Positions 47,539-56,723 of a stretch of 64,000 nt of DNA are shown in pieces. The DNA comes from Peristeroidobacter agariperforans. Its GTDB lineage: Bacteria; Pseudomonadota; Gammaproteobacteria; Steroidobacterales; Steroidobacteraceae. Each line of letters opens with the position of its first letter. The first letter of the stretch is position 1. The position numbers were made by a program, and so were the translations under genes. The notes under the pieces were generated by a model. It ran no database searches and had not been told where the DNA came from. It saw only the letters and a program-made list of their open reading frames with translations. The stretch is from assembly GCF_004138335.1 (NCBI RefSeq), contig NZ_RYFW01000002.1:1655501-1719500 (forward strand). Direction: 5' to 3'.

Positions 47539-49155
47539 TTGTTGAAAGCCAAAGTTAAGATTGCGATCGGGATCGGCGCTGGCCTGTTGGCCGGCGCCGT
47601 GTTCGCCGATCAGCCGGTCGCGGGCCACGTGCCCAATCAAAATCGGCAGGCTCAACAAGCGCCGGTGAGCGACAGCCAATCGCCGCCGGCAAATCGCTGG
47701 TGGACGCCGGGGGAGGGCACACCGCTGCCGCCGGTGATCGCCTATCCCAATTCGTTCGGCCAGGTCGGTGTGTTGAACAATGCCGGCGTCATCGACACCA
47801 AGGGCCACCCGTTCTTCGAGCCCATCGGGGAGAACGGCCGAGCCTGCGTGAGCTGTCATCAGCCGGCGAATGCGATGTCGCTGTCGGTCGAGATGGTTCA
47901 GCAGCGCTGGCACGAGACTCAGGGCAAGGATCCCATCTTCGCGCCCATCGACGGCATGAACTGCCCGGACCTGCCGCCCGGCGACCCGAAGTCACATTCG
48001 CTGTTGCTGGAGCGGGGCCTGTTTCGCATCTTCCTGCCGTGGCCGCCCAAGGCCGCCGACGGCTCGAACATCGATCCCGAGTTCACGATTGAAGTGGTGC
48101 GGGATCCGACCGGCTGCAACATGCACGCGACGTACGGGTTGAAGAGCGCGAACCCGATGGTGTCGGTCTACCGCCGGCCTCGCGTGGCAGCGAACACCAA
48201 ATATTTCACGCATCAGGGCTTCGGCGTGTTTTCGTTCATCGGCAAGAACGGCTTGCCGGCCACGCGCGATCCGGAGACGGGCCTGCCTTCGGGCATGAAT
48301 ATCCTGTCCGATGCGCGTCAGCCCACGCTGAAGACTCAAGCCGTGGAGGCGGCCGTCACGCATTTGCAGTTCAACGGCAAGCTCGACGAGGAGCGTCTGG
48401 CGAAGATCGTCAGCTTCGAGAGCCAGGTCTACACGGCGCAAGCCATGCACGTCGGTGCCGGCAGCCTGATCGAAACGGAGACGCCGCCGGGGCTGGGCAT
48501 CTACAACCTGGCCAAGGGTCGGGAAGGACTGCTCGGCAACAACGTGACGAACTTCGTGTTTCCGATGAGCGAGGCGTGGCGGAAACCCGCGCCGTCGCCG
48601 GATCCGGAAATCACGCGTCGAAACGACATGCGTGCCTCCATTGCTAGAGGTCACGACGTGTTCATGTTCCGGACGTTCTGGATCAAGGATGCCATGCACT
48701 TGAACACCGTGGGTCTGGGCAATCCGACCAAGCGCACCTGCTCGACGTGTCACGGCATGCACATGATGGGCATGGACATCGTGAATGGCTGGATGGATCT
48801 GGGCACGACCAATTTGCCCTGGGCCCGCGAAGAGCCGCTCAATCCCTGGAACGAACGCAAGCCGCAGATGCCGCTGTTCAAGATCACGTGCAAGGCGAAT
48901 GTGCCGCCGCATCCGTTCCTGGGGCGGGTGTTCTATACGCAGGACCCGGGTCGAGGACTGATCTCCGGCAAGTGCAATGACGTCGGCGCGATAGTGATGC
49001 AACAGTTCCGAGGCTTGGCGGCACGCGCGCCGTACTTTGCGAATGGCTCGGCGGGCTCGTTGCGCGAGCTGGTGGATTTCTACGACCGCCGCTTCAACAT
49101 TGGCTACACCGATCAGGAGCGCGAGGACCTGATCAATTTCCTGAGCGCGCTATGA
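47539..49155 (+). CDS. Diheme c-type cytochrome, MauG/cytochrome c peroxidase-like
   Basis: The 538-residue periplasmic protein has a signal peptide (cleavage near VFADQ) and two heme-binding motifs, Cys103-Val-Ser-Cys106-His107 and Cys401-Ser-Thr-Cys404-His405. Near the end, ARAPYFANGSAGSLRELVDFYDRRF matches the MauG/cytochrome c peroxidase signature, but the usual His of the YFHNGS motif is Ala here. The two hemes sit unusually far apart (about 300 residues). The start TTG 47539 or 47542 has no strong ribosome site. It shares a transcript with the receptor before it and overlaps the OmpA-like gene by 4 bases. The substrate is unknown. Confidence 0.75.
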   Translation: MLKAKVKIAIGIGAGLLAGAVFADQPVAGHVPNQNRQAQQAPVSDSQSPPANRWWTPGEGTPLPPVIAYPNSFGQVGVLNNAGVIDTKGHPFFEPIGENGRACVSCHQPANAMSLSVEMVQQRWHETQGKDPIFAPIDGMNCPDLPPGDPKSHSLLLERGLFRIFLPWPPKAADGSNIDPEFTIEVVRDPTGCNMHATYGLKSANPMVSVYRRPRVAANTKYFTHQGFGVFSFIGKNGLPATRDPETGLPSGMNILSDARQPTLKTQAVEAAVTHLQFNGKLDEERLAKIVSFESQVYTAQAMHVGAGSLIETETPPGLGIYNLAKGREGLLGNNVTNFVFPMSEAWRKPAPSPDPEITRRNDMRASIARGHDVFMFRTFWIKDAMHLNTVGLGNPTKRTCSTCHGMHMMGMDIVNGWMDLGTTNLPWAREEPLNPWNERKPQMPLFKITCKANVPPHPFLGRVFYTQDPGRGLISGKCNDVGAIVMQQFRGLAARAPYFANGSAGSLRELVDFYDRRFNIGYTDQEREDLINFLSAL

Positions 49156-49934
49156 AGAGGCAGGTTGTTTTGCTAGCGATGCTGAGCTGGGCCGGGGCTG
49201 CCATGGCAGCCGAGCCGCCCGCAAATCATCGTAACTTCGTCGCATGCCCGATCGTGCGCGACACGAACACCGTGCCATGCTGGCTTGCCGAGTACGAAGG
49301 GGAGACTTACTTTCTCACGATCCAGACGGACGTGAGCGCGCCTGTGAATCCTCCGTGGCTCGGACACAGAGTGCTCGTTGAAGGCACGGTCAGCGACGAG
49401 CCGCGCATCTGCGGGGGCATCGTGCTCAAGCCGGTGGCGCTATCGGTGATGCAGGAGCTGGACGGTTCCTGCAACACCATGCTGCCCGCGGAGGAACGGT
49501 ACAACCTTGCGTTCGAGCCGCCACGGCCGCCGGGGCCGAGCAAGGGTCGACTCGCCTTCGGCGATCCGGTGACGAAGCCTAGAGCCGAGGAGGTGGCGGC
49601 CTCCAGGTCATTCGAGCTGCGCTACGAGTTCGACTCGCTCGTAATGTTTCGTCACGCGCAGCCGTTGCAACAGATCTTCGAGCATGCCAGGCAGAGCAAC
49701 GCGACGAAGGTCCAGATCACCGGCTATAGAGCGGCGTCGTTGCTATCGAATGGTCAGTTGATGCAGGAGGATAAGGAGATTGGCCGCCGTCGCGCCGAGC
49801 AGGTCGCCGACTTGTTACGTGGCGCTGGCCTGACGGCGCTGCAGTATGAGGTGAAGTGGCAGGACGAAACGAAGCGCGCAAAGGGCGTCGAGGACGCCGC
49901 AGTACGCCGAGTGCAGGTCGTCGTCTCGCGCTAG
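49152..49934 (+). CDS. Exported protein with OmpA-like C-terminal domain
   Basis: The 260-residue product has a signal peptide (cleavage near AMAAE) and an N-terminal domain with Cys pairs that may form disulfides (VACPIVRDTNTVPCW). The C-terminal OmpA-like fold is FELRYEFDSLVMFRHAQPLQQIFEHARQSNATKVQITGYRA...GRRRAEQVADLLRGAG...RVQVVV. The OmpA fold binds peptidoglycan, although the conserved NxxLSxxRA motif is reduced to IGRRRAEQV. It overlaps the cytochrome gene (ATGA) and converges on the P450 gene with a 4-base overlap. Confidence 0.7.
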   Translation: MKRQVVLLAMLSWAGAAMAAEPPANHRNFVACPIVRDTNTVPCWLAEYEGETYFLTIQTDVSAPVNPPWLGHRVLVEGTVSDEPRICGGIVLKPVALSVMQELDGSCNTMLPAEERYNLAFEPPRPPGPSKGRLAFGDPVTKPRAEEVAASRSFELRYEFDSLVMFRHAQPLQQIFEHARQSNATKVQITGYRAASLLSNGQLMQEDKEIGRRRAEQVADLLRGAGLTALQYEVKWQDETKRAKGVEDAAVRRVQVVVSR

Positions 49935-51133
49935 GTTTTGGCGGGCGTCATCCGCAGCGGCACGTAGAGTGGCCCGACTTCGGGCATTCCGCTCATGCGC
50001 ACTTCGCCGCTCAGTTCAAAGTGCGTCGTTTTCTGTAGCAGCGCGTCCAGCGAGACGCGCAATAGCTGGCGAGCCAGAGGAACGCCGGCGCACATGTGCG
50101 GGCCGCGGCCATACGCGATGTGTTGATTGATATTGGGCCGACGCAGGATGAACTTGTCTGGCTCGGGAAACACTGCTTCGTCCCGATTCGCCGAGGCATA
50201 CAACAGTGCAATGGGTTCGTCCTTGGGGATCGTACGGCCACGAATCGTGACGTCCTCACGGGCGGTTCGGGCGAACCCGCGATAGGGCGTGTACAAACGA
50301 ACGAACTCTTCGACGGCATCCGGGATCAGCGAGCGATCGGCGCGCAGCTGCTGTTGCAGTTCCTGATCTCGAGATAAATGGACGGCGATGCTTCCCAATA
50401 ATATGGGCGGCGCGACCAAGCCGACCACCAGCACCTGACGCACACAGCCCGCCAGCAGCACATCCGGGAACGGATTGCCATCGGCATCTCGCTCCGAGAG
50501 CAGCGAGCTGGTCGGGTCGATGGTGGGATCGAGCGGCTGCACGCGACGCTGTTCGATCAGTTCCCGAGCCAGTGTCGCGAGGCCTTCGCCTGCCACGACC
50601 ACACCAGGCTTGTCGAAGGCCTCCCAGGCTTTGATGTAGGCGCGTGAGTTCGTGGCGAGATGTTCCGTCTGCTTCTCATCCAGGCCGAGCCACTCACCGA
50701 ACAGCCGCACGGGGAGAACGGCGGAGAAGTGCTCGACGAGGTCCGCTTCGCCGCGCGCCACGAGGTCTGCCGCCAGTTCGAGGGCGATGCGCCGTGTCGC
50801 GGGCAGCAACGAAGCAACGCGGCTCGGGCTGAGTGCACGGTCGATCGCGCGTCTATACGGCGTGTGCTCGGGCGGATTCAAGTGCAGGGGTGGCCGACGA
50901 CCTGTTGTCGACGAGCCGGGCACCACGTTGCGCACCGATGTGATGTACATGTCCGAATCGCGCAGGACATTGACGATGTCTTCATAGCGCGCCAGCGACC
51001 AGAAGCCATCGAATTGCGTGCTGTGCGCGACCGGGCAGCGGGAGCGCAGATCGGCAAAAGTCGCATGCACGCCGTCAAACGTTTCGGGGAGCGTGGGATC
51101 GTACTCGTTGAGCAACGACGGATCGGTGGACAT
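49931..51133 (-). CDS. Cytochrome P450 with atypical I-helix
   Basis: The 400-residue soluble class I P450 has the K-helix Glu276-Phe-Val-Arg279 and the heme loop YGRGPHMCAGVPLAR with Cys348. The I-helix (about 228-250) reads LAGCVRQVLVVGLVAPPILLGSIAVHL, so the acid-alcohol pair that handles oxygen in most P450s is missing and two prolines stand in its place. Aromatic O-demethylation or hydroxylation would fit the neighbourhood, but the substrate is unknown. No ferredoxin or reductase gene is near. It is divergent from a TonB receptor. Confidence 0.85.
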   Translation of the reverse strand: MSTDPSLLNEYDPTLPETFDGVHATFADLRSRCPVAHSTQFDGFWSLARYEDIVNVLRDSDMYITSVRNVVPGSSTTGRRPPLHLNPPEHTPYRRAIDRALSPSRVASLLPATRRIALELAADLVARGEADLVEHFSAVLPVRLFGEWLGLDEKQTEHLATNSRAYIKAWEAFDKPGVVVAGEGLATLARELIEQRRVQPLDPTIDPTSSLLSERDADGNPFPDVLLAGCVRQVLVVGLVAPPILLGSIAVHLSRDQELQQQLRADRSLIPDAVEEFVRLYTPYRGFARTAREDVTIRGRTIPKDEPIALLYASANRDEAVFPEPDKFILRRPNINQHIAYGRGPHMCAGVPLARQLLRVSLDALLQKTTHFELSGEVRMSGMPEVGPLYVPLRMTPAKT

Positions 51134-51193
51134 GTTCGGTGCGGTTCAATGGGTCATCTGGCCTGAGGGCGGAACACTAGGGCAGAAGCGGCC

Positions 51194-51223
51194 CCGTGAG
51201 GTAACACCTTCTGTGTCTCACGG
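51194..51223. repeat. Inverted repeat between P450 and receptor genes
   Basis: CCGTGAG (51194) pairs with CTCACGG (51217), and inside it ACAC pairs with GTGT around a CTTCT loop, with GTA bulged on one side. It lies 60 bases from the P450 start and about 110 from the receptor start; a second regulator site is the simplest reading. Confidence 0.45.
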
Positions 51224-51265
51224 CTATAAGCTGCATGAATGGATCGGTGCTGGGCAGCCCCGAGC

Positions 51266-51299
51266 CACTATTGACGAAGTCGTCCAATAGTGACGTAAT
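51266..51299 (+). promoter_or_regulatory. Palindromic operator overlapping a promoter of the second receptor
   Basis: CACTATTGACGA and TCGTC-CAATAGTG form a 27-base palindrome with one extra base (51266-51292). Within it starts TTGACG (-35, 51271), followed after 17 bases by CGTAAT (-10, 51294). A repressor bound here would block polymerase. The TetR gene at the far end of the receptor is the obvious candidate. Confidence 0.6.
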
Positions 51300-51331
51300 G
51301 GTTCAAAATATAACGTCGCAGGGGGCGGCCT

Positions 51332-53680
51332 ATGGCTGTGAAAGGAAGGTTCACTGGCGCGCGCGTGTGGGCGACTGCATGGCAGGTTCCGTTCATCATG
51401 GGCCTTACGGCGCCGAGCATGGTGGCGAACGCGGCTGACGAGGGCCGGCAGGCGGGCGCGTTGGAAGAGGTGGTTGTCACCGCCCGCAAACGCGAGGAAT
51501 CCCTGCAAGACACGCCCATCGCTATCTCGGCCTTCTCGGCCGCGGCACTGGAACGGCAGCAGATCACCAGCACCGAAGATCTCGATCAAGTCGCGCCGAA
51601 CTTGCAGTTCGCCAGCTACGGCCCGCTCACCGGCAACAATTCCGCCGCACAGGTCTATATCCGCGGCATCGGCCAAAGTGATGGCTCATCCGGCGTCGAT
51701 CCCGGCGTGGGTTTATATATAGACGATGTCTATATGGGTCGCTCGGTCGGCGGCGTGCTCGACTTCCGGGATATCTCGAACGTTCAGATCCTGCGTGGCC
51801 CCCAGGGAACATTGTTCGGCCGGAATACCATTGGTGGCGCAGTACTGTTGACGACCACGCTACCGGGCAAGGAATTCGGGGGCACGGCGCGCGTCGGCTT
51901 TGGCGACGATAATCTCTACGAAGGCTTCGCCGCCGTCGATGTGCCGATCGCCGATTCCCTCGCTGCCCGGTTCTCGGTCGGCGCGCGCCAGCGCGACGGC
52001 TATGTCACGCGTGCCTTCGATGGCGTCGACCTTGGCAATGAAGACACGTACACCGTGCAGTCATCGCTCCAATGGCTGCCGAGCGACAGCCTCACGCTCA
52101 CACTGCGAGGTGACTACACCAAGGAAGACGAAAACGGCTCGCCGTTCGTCTTCGCGGCAATCAACGAATCGCAAGTGTTCCCTGCGGCGATCAGCCGAGG
52201 CAATGGGTGTCCAGGTGCGACGTTCCCACCGCCGTCCGTTCCACAAAACATCGTCGACGAGCGCTGTGCGAACGATGCTACGTGGAACCTCGGCAAGTAC
52301 CGCAACGGCGGCAACGCGCCTGCCGAGAGTACCCTGGAAAACTGGGGAACGTCCGCGACGCTGCAATGGGAGCTGACCGAGACCTTCGCGCTGAAGTCGA
52401 TCACCGCCTATCGTGAGTTGGATTGGAGCGGCAGTCGTGACGCGGACAATACCGAGCTGCTGGTGCTGCACACGGATTATTCGAGCGCGGGCGATCAGTT
52501 CAGCCAGGAGCTGCAGGCGCTGGTCGAGACCGAGCGTCTGCGCGGCGAGGTCGGTGCTTTCTATTTCGAAGAGGCCATCGACGACTTCCTGCTAGTACCG
52601 TTCGCGGCTCCGCCGCCGCTGGTTGCCAGCGGTGCAATTCCGGGCTCGCTCGATTATCAGCGAGCGCTCATCGACAACGACAACTTCGCCTTGTTCACGC
52701 AGTGGACCTACAACGCGAGCGAAGCATTGAGCCTGACGGCGGGTGTCCGCTACACCGAGGAGACGAAGGGCATCCAGATCGTTTCATTCACGGTGACGCC
52801 GTTGACGGCCCCGGTACGCATCCCGACCACGATGAATACGCCATTGGTGGCAGGTCCCGGCCTCAACATCATCCCGCGTCAGTTCGAGAACAAGTACGAG
52901 TCCACGACCGGATCCGCGAGCATTCAGTATCGCTGGAACGAGTCGGTGATGACGTACCTGAGCTGGTCGCAAGGCTTCAAGAGCGGCGGGTTCAACCAAC
53001 GTTACAACCTCGCGCCGCCGGGCAATCTGCCGGTGGCGTTCGATGAGGAGACGGCGGAGACGTTCGAGCTCGGCTTCAAATCAGAGCTGGGCGCCAACCT
53101 GCGTTTGAATGCCGCGGTCTTCAGCACCGATTACGAGAACATGCAGTTGACCTACCGACTCGGCATCGTGCCGCTGCTGTTCAATGCCGGCAAGTCGTCC
53201 ATCGAAGGCGCGGAGCTGGAGCTGACCTACGCGCCAGGAGAATTGCTGGTTGAAGCCAGCGCCGGCTACCTGGACAACCAGTTCGATGAAATCGCCGTCG
53301 TGCCGGGCACGACGCAAACCGTCGGTCCAAACAACACACTGCCGTTCGCTCCTGAGTGGCAAGCCAACCTCGGTGTGGGCTACGACTTCGAAGTCGGCAA
53401 TGCGACGCTGACCCCACGCGTCAACCTGAGCTACACCTCGGAGCAGTTCTTCGACGCGGCGAATTCCATGGAGGTGGCGCAGCTCGACGATGTCACGCTA
53501 GTAAATGCCTCGCTGACCTTGGAGCTGGGCGCGTGGCGGTTCCGCGCAGGCGTGAACAACGCGACGGACGAGCAATATCGGGTCGCCGGCAATTCATCGT
53601 TCAGCACTTCCGCAGGCTACGCGGAAGTCATCTACTCGCGTCCGAGGAACTACTTCGTCTCGGCGAGCGTGGATTTCTGA
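51332..53680 (+). CDS. TonB-dependent outer-membrane receptor
   Basis: The 782-residue protein has an N-terminal signal region (cleavage probably near VANAAD), the box ALEEVVVTARKREESLQDTPIAISAFSAAALERQQI, a plug with YIRGIGQSDGSSGVDPGVGLYIDDVYMGRS and VQILRGPQGTLFGRNTIGGAV, and a barrel ending SVDF. It is of the broad sphingomonad type, not siderophore type. It faces the P450 gene across a promoter region with two inverted repeats, so P450 and receptor are probably controlled together. Its end overlaps the convergent TetR gene by 31 bases. Confidence 0.9.
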   Translation: MAVKGRFTGARVWATAWQVPFIMGLTAPSMVANAADEGRQAGALEEVVVTARKREESLQDTPIAISAFSAAALERQQITSTEDLDQVAPNLQFASYGPLTGNNSAAQVYIRGIGQSDGSSGVDPGVGLYIDDVYMGRSVGGVLDFRDISNVQILRGPQGTLFGRNTIGGAVLLTTTLPGKEFGGTARVGFGDDNLYEGFAAVDVPIADSLAARFSVGARQRDGYVTRAFDGVDLGNEDTYTVQSSLQWLPSDSLTLTLRGDYTKEDENGSPFVFAAINESQVFPAAISRGNGCPGATFPPPSVPQNIVDERCANDATWNLGKYRNGGNAPAESTLENWGTSATLQWELTETFALKSITAYRELDWSGSRDADNTELLVLHTDYSSAGDQFSQELQALVETERLRGEVGAFYFEEAIDDFLLVPFAAPPPLVASGAIPGSLDYQRALIDNDNFALFTQWTYNASEALSLTAGVRYTEETKGIQIVSFTVTPLTAPVRIPTTMNTPLVAGPGLNIIPRQFENKYESTTGSASIQYRWNESVMTYLSWSQGFKSGGFNQRYNLAPPGNLPVAFDEETAETFELGFKSELGANLRLNAAVFSTDYENMQLTYRLGIVPLLFNAGKSSIEGAELELTYAPGELLVEASAGYLDNQFDEIAVVPGTTQTVGPNNTLPFAPEWQANLGVGYDFEVGNATLTPRVNLSYTSEQFFDAANSMEVAQLDDVTLVNASLTLELGAWRFRAGVNNATDEQYRVAGNSSFSTSAGYAEVIYSRPRNYFVSASVDF

Positions 53681-54333
53681 GGCGCCAGAATATCGTTGGC
53701 CGCCTCGCAGGCGAGGCGATCGGCTTGAGCAGCCGGCACGCCGAGTGAGCGTAACAAGCCGGCCGCCATGCCCTTGGCAATGTCGATGTGCGGCGTCACG
53801 AGTCTATCTTCCAGGGCGTGACGCAACGAGATGACGATGGTTCCCATCACCAGCAGCGCGGCGACTTCGATGTCGACGTGTTTGAAGCGCTGTTGGTCGA
53901 TGGCTTCCTGCACGTTGTTACGCAGGTTTCGATTGATCGGCGCGTCGACCATGGTGGCGCCGGAATTCAGGCGCCATAGCACCTGCGCGCTTTCGCGGTG
54001 TTCGATGGCAAAGCGCATGAACACGCAGAGCGCGCGAGCCAGATGCGCGGCCGGGTCAGTTACGTTGGCGTTCGCTTCGTTGACCGCTTGCTCGGCCTGC
54101 CGTCGGACGGAGCTTGCGATCTCGCGAGCGAACACGTCCTTGTCGACGAAGTGATTGTAGAAGCTGCCCTTGGCGACTTCCGCGGTCGCGACGATCTGAT
54201 CGATCGTAACGCCCTCGACATCGCGCGACGCGAACAAAGTGCGGCCGGCGCTCATCAGCGCCGCCCGGGTGCGCTCCCAACGGCGATCCATTTTCGGCGC
54301 GAACTTGTCGCTCGTGATTCTCTTGGAGCTCAC
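53650..54333 (-). CDS. TetR-family regulator
   Basis: The 227-residue protein has a helix-turn-helix near residues 20-65 (RTRAALMSAGRTLFASRDVEGVTIDQIVATAEVAKGSFYNHFVDKDVFAREIA) and a helical ligand domain. It lies between the receptor (convergent, 31-base overlap) and the CoA-transferase operon (same strand, 150 bases upstream). It may repress either; the palindrome before the receptor favours the first and the shared strand the second. Confidence 0.88.
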   Translation of the reverse strand: MSSKRITSDKFAPKMDRRWERTRAALMSAGRTLFASRDVEGVTIDQIVATAEVAKGSFYNHFVDKDVFAREIASSVRRQAEQAVNEANANVTDPAAHLARALCVFMRFAIEHRESAQVLWRLNSGATMVDAPINRNLRNNVQEAIDQQRFKHVDIEVAALLVMGTIVISLRHALEDRLVTPHIDIAKGMAAGLLRSLGVPAAQADRLACEAANDILAPQKSTLAETK

Positions 54334-54387
54334 TGTTTGGATGCCTGGAGAGATGGGACCAACGGCGCAGACATGAACCTGGATGTT

Positions 54388-54422
54388 ATGCCCTCGTTGA
54401 AAATTGGCAATAGCCAGGGCAT
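54388..54422 (-). terminator. Hairpin between the CoA-transferase operon and the TetR gene
   Basis: Outer arms ATGCCCT/AGGGCAT enclose an inner TGGC-AATA-GCCA. Read on the minus strand the inner stem is followed by AATTTT, like a weak terminator ending the TRAP/CoA-transferase transcript. The rest of 54334-54483 shows no clear feature. Confidence 0.35.
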
Positions 54423-54483
54423 GAGGCTGTCTGCGACCTCCATCCGCAATTTATCGCCGTTTCATGCAAACCGAGCCCGTCGA

Positions 54484-55683
54484 TCAGTCCTCGACCTGAA
54501 GGGCTCCAGTCTCGTCGGCCGAAAATCCGAGCGACTTCAGAATCTCGTTGCTGTGCTGACCGAGTTGTGGCGGCGGCGCGGCCACGCCGGGTTGATCCTC
54601 GCTGAACAGAAAACCCGCGTTCACGATCTCGACCTGTTGGCGCTCGGGCAGGCCCGGAACATTCAAGCCGAGCTTCAGTCGGCGTGCTTCCAGCGCGGGC
54701 AGTGAGACCGCTTCGGCAACATCGCGAATCATGCCGCAAGGAATGCCGGCAGCGCTCAGCCGGGTCTCCCAGTGCGCGGCGGGCGCTTCACCAAACACCC
54801 TTTCGAGTTCATCGCGCATCTCGGCGGAATGTTTGCGTCGCAGATCCGGCGTGAGGAACCGAGGATCTTCCAGCCATCGTTTGCGACCGACTTCGCGAGC
54901 CAGCGCCTCGAACTGCGCCTGTTGCACCACGCCCAACGATATCTGCCGGCCGTCGCTGGCGTTGAATACAGCGGAGGTGGGTTGTCCGCTGTAGCCGATG
55001 TTTCCAGTGCGCTCGGGCGGATTGCCGGTGACGAGGTACGGCACGATGGCCGAAGTCATGAATGCCATGCTGGCATCGAACATGGCGACATCGATGTACT
55101 CACCGCGACGTTCGCGCTGCCGTCGTAGCAGCGCCGCGAGTATCGCGAAGGCTGCCGTCTGTCCGGTGAGCGTGTCGACCACGGGAAAACCGACTTTCGC
55201 GGGGGCGTCACCGGCGGCGCCGCCCAGTGTCATCATTCCTGTCGTGGCTTGGACGATGTTATCGATCGCCGGCCAGTCGCGACGGGGGCCGTTTTGTCCA
55301 TAGCCGGAAATGGAGCAATAGATCAGCTCGGGGCGCAACGAGCGCACCGATGCGTAGTCCAAGCCGAACTTCGCCATCACGCCGGGTCGAAAGTTTTCGA
55401 TCAGCACGTCCGACGTTGCGATCAAGCGGCGGGCCGCTTCCTGCGCCAACGGTTGCTTGAGATCCAGGACCAGGGACTTCTTGCCCGCATTCACACCGAT
55501 GAAGGCAGGGGCCATGCCGTCGTAGCGTCGATCGGGCCCGTAGTTACGCATAGCGTCGCCGCGGCCGGGGGCTTCGATCTTGATGACTTCCGCGCCGAGC
55601 ATTCGTAGCAGATGAGTGGCGAAGGGTCCCGCCATCACATGGCTGAAGTCTGCGACGCGAATTCCTTCTAGCGGTAAGCTCAT
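54484..55683 (-). CDS. Class III CoA-transferase (CaiB/BaiF family)
   Basis: The 399-residue protein has LEGIRVADFSHVMAGPFATHLLRMLGAEVIKIEAPGRGDAMRNYGP, SDVLIENFRPGVMAKFGLDY and the catalytic Asp170 in GFPVVDTLTGQTAAFAILAALLRR. Class III enzymes move CoA between carboxylates through an aspartyl-CoA anhydride. It is the last gene of the operon and starts in an ATGA overlap with the TRAP binding-protein gene. Its likely role is to activate the imported acid with CoA. Confidence 0.9.
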   Translation of the reverse strand: MSLPLEGIRVADFSHVMAGPFATHLLRMLGAEVIKIEAPGRGDAMRNYGPDRRYDGMAPAFIGVNAGKKSLVLDLKQPLAQEAARRLIATSDVLIENFRPGVMAKFGLDYASVRSLRPELIYCSISGYGQNGPRRDWPAIDNIVQATTGMMTLGGAAGDAPAKVGFPVVDTLTGQTAAFAILAALLRRQRERRGEYIDVAMFDASMAFMTSAIVPYLVTGNPPERTGNIGYSGQPTSAVFNASDGRQISLGVVQQAQFEALAREVGRKRWLEDPRFLTPDLRRKHSAEMRDELERVFGEAPAAHWETRLSAAGIPCGMIRDVAEAVSLPALEARRLKLGLNVPGLPERQQVEIVNAGFLFSEDQPGVAAPPPQLGQHSNEILKSLGFSADETGALQVED

Positions 55684-56723
55684 GTTTGATCTCTGCTGCA
55701 GCGGATGCCGTTGTCGTCCGTGACTTGCGCGGCGACCGAGCGCGCCAGCCTGTAAGTGGGTAGGCCATCGATGCCAAAGCGGGCGAGGGCGCGCGCTCGC
55801 GCTTCGCCGTCGCGTTCGTAAATCGAGTCGAACCTCGCCTGCTCATCCGCCGGCATGTCGTGAAATTCGACGTGATGCTCGCGGCCCGCGGTGAGTCCAA
55901 CGTCGTTCGCGACCAGCAGCTCCGCCGCCAGCGCTTTTTCCCAGACTTCGGTGCTGCGTTCGAGCAGGGCACGTTGCCCGGCCGTCAGGCTGCGCCAGCG
56001 ACGCTCACCGATCGCGCGAGCCGCGTAAGCGCCGCGAGGAATCCTGATCGTGTTGAAGTACTTCGCGACCTCGGCGAAATGCAGCGACTTGAGCGTGTCC
56101 GGCGGCGCGACCACGCCATCGAGCACGCCCTTGGCGAGCGCCGAATACACTTCGCCCATGGGCATGTCGATGGGATCGGCGCCCAGGTCTTTGAGCACCG
56201 CCAGTAACTCCGACGGCGCGCGCAGTCGCAGCCCACGCAGGTCATCGAGCGTGCGTATGGCTCGATCCCGCGTGACGATGCCTGGAAGATTGCCGCCCTG
56301 GACCGCCAGAACTTTCAAGCCGTGCAACTCGCGTCCGAACTGAGGATCGGCAGCGGCCATGCAGCGCCAGAGTGCGGTTTGTTGCTCGAAGGTGCTGAGT
56401 CCGCCGTAGAACCCTGCCTGAGCTCGAATGAGATGAGCGCCGCCCCGCGCGTAGATCGGTGTGATCAAACCGATGTCCGCAACGCCATGCCGCAGCTCGT
56501 GCATGGAATGCTCGGAGGAGAGCAGCGACCCCGACCAGTACGGCTGAATCTCGATACCGCCGGCGGATTGCTGTTCGACCCATTTCATCCAGGCGATATC
56601 GGCGCGACTGAAGGGGTGCCCCGGGCTGAATGGGCTGGCATAGGTCAATACCGTCACGCCAGGCGTCGGCTGGGTGCAGCCGGCCATACATATAATAATA
56701 AGAAGGGCTAGCAGCACCCTCAT
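55680..56723 (-). CDS. TRAP transporter solute-binding lipoprotein (DctP family)
   Basis: The 347-residue protein has a lipoprotein signal (MRVLLALLIIICMAGC, Cys16) and a DctP fold: LTYASPFSPGHPFSRADIAWMKWVEQQSAGGIEIQPYWSGSL, and LRGLRLRAPSELLAVLKDLGADPIDMPMGEVYSALAKGVLDGVVAPPDTLKSLHFAEVAKYF, with the conserved Arg that binds substrate carboxylate. It captures an organic acid in the periplasm for DctQM. Unusually it is separated from dctQM by three enzyme genes. ATG 56723 overlaps the stop of the dehydratase gene before it. Confidence 0.88.
   Translation of the reverse strand: MRVLLALLIIICMAGCTQPTPGVTVLTYASPFSPGHPFSRADIAWMKWVEQQSAGGIEIQPYWSGSLLSSEHSMHELRHGVADIGLITPIYARGGAHLIRAQAGFYGGLSTFEQQTALWRCMAAADPQFGRELHGLKVLAVQGGNLPGIVTRDRAIRTLDDLRGLRLRAPSELLAVLKDLGADPIDMPMGEVYSALAKGVLDGVVAPPDTLKSLHFAEVAKYFNTIRIPRGAYAARAIGERRWRSLTAGQRALLERSTEVWEKALAAELLVANDVGLTAGREHHVEFHDMPADEQARFDSIYERDGEARARALARFGIDGLPTYRLARSVAAQVTDDNGIRCSRDQT

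Noticed and set aside
45374-47539. A 721-codon open frame opposite a TonB receptor (similar ones at 37047-39035 and 21135-22898)
   Set aside because: Same shadow effect; no ribosome site, domain or signal peptide.
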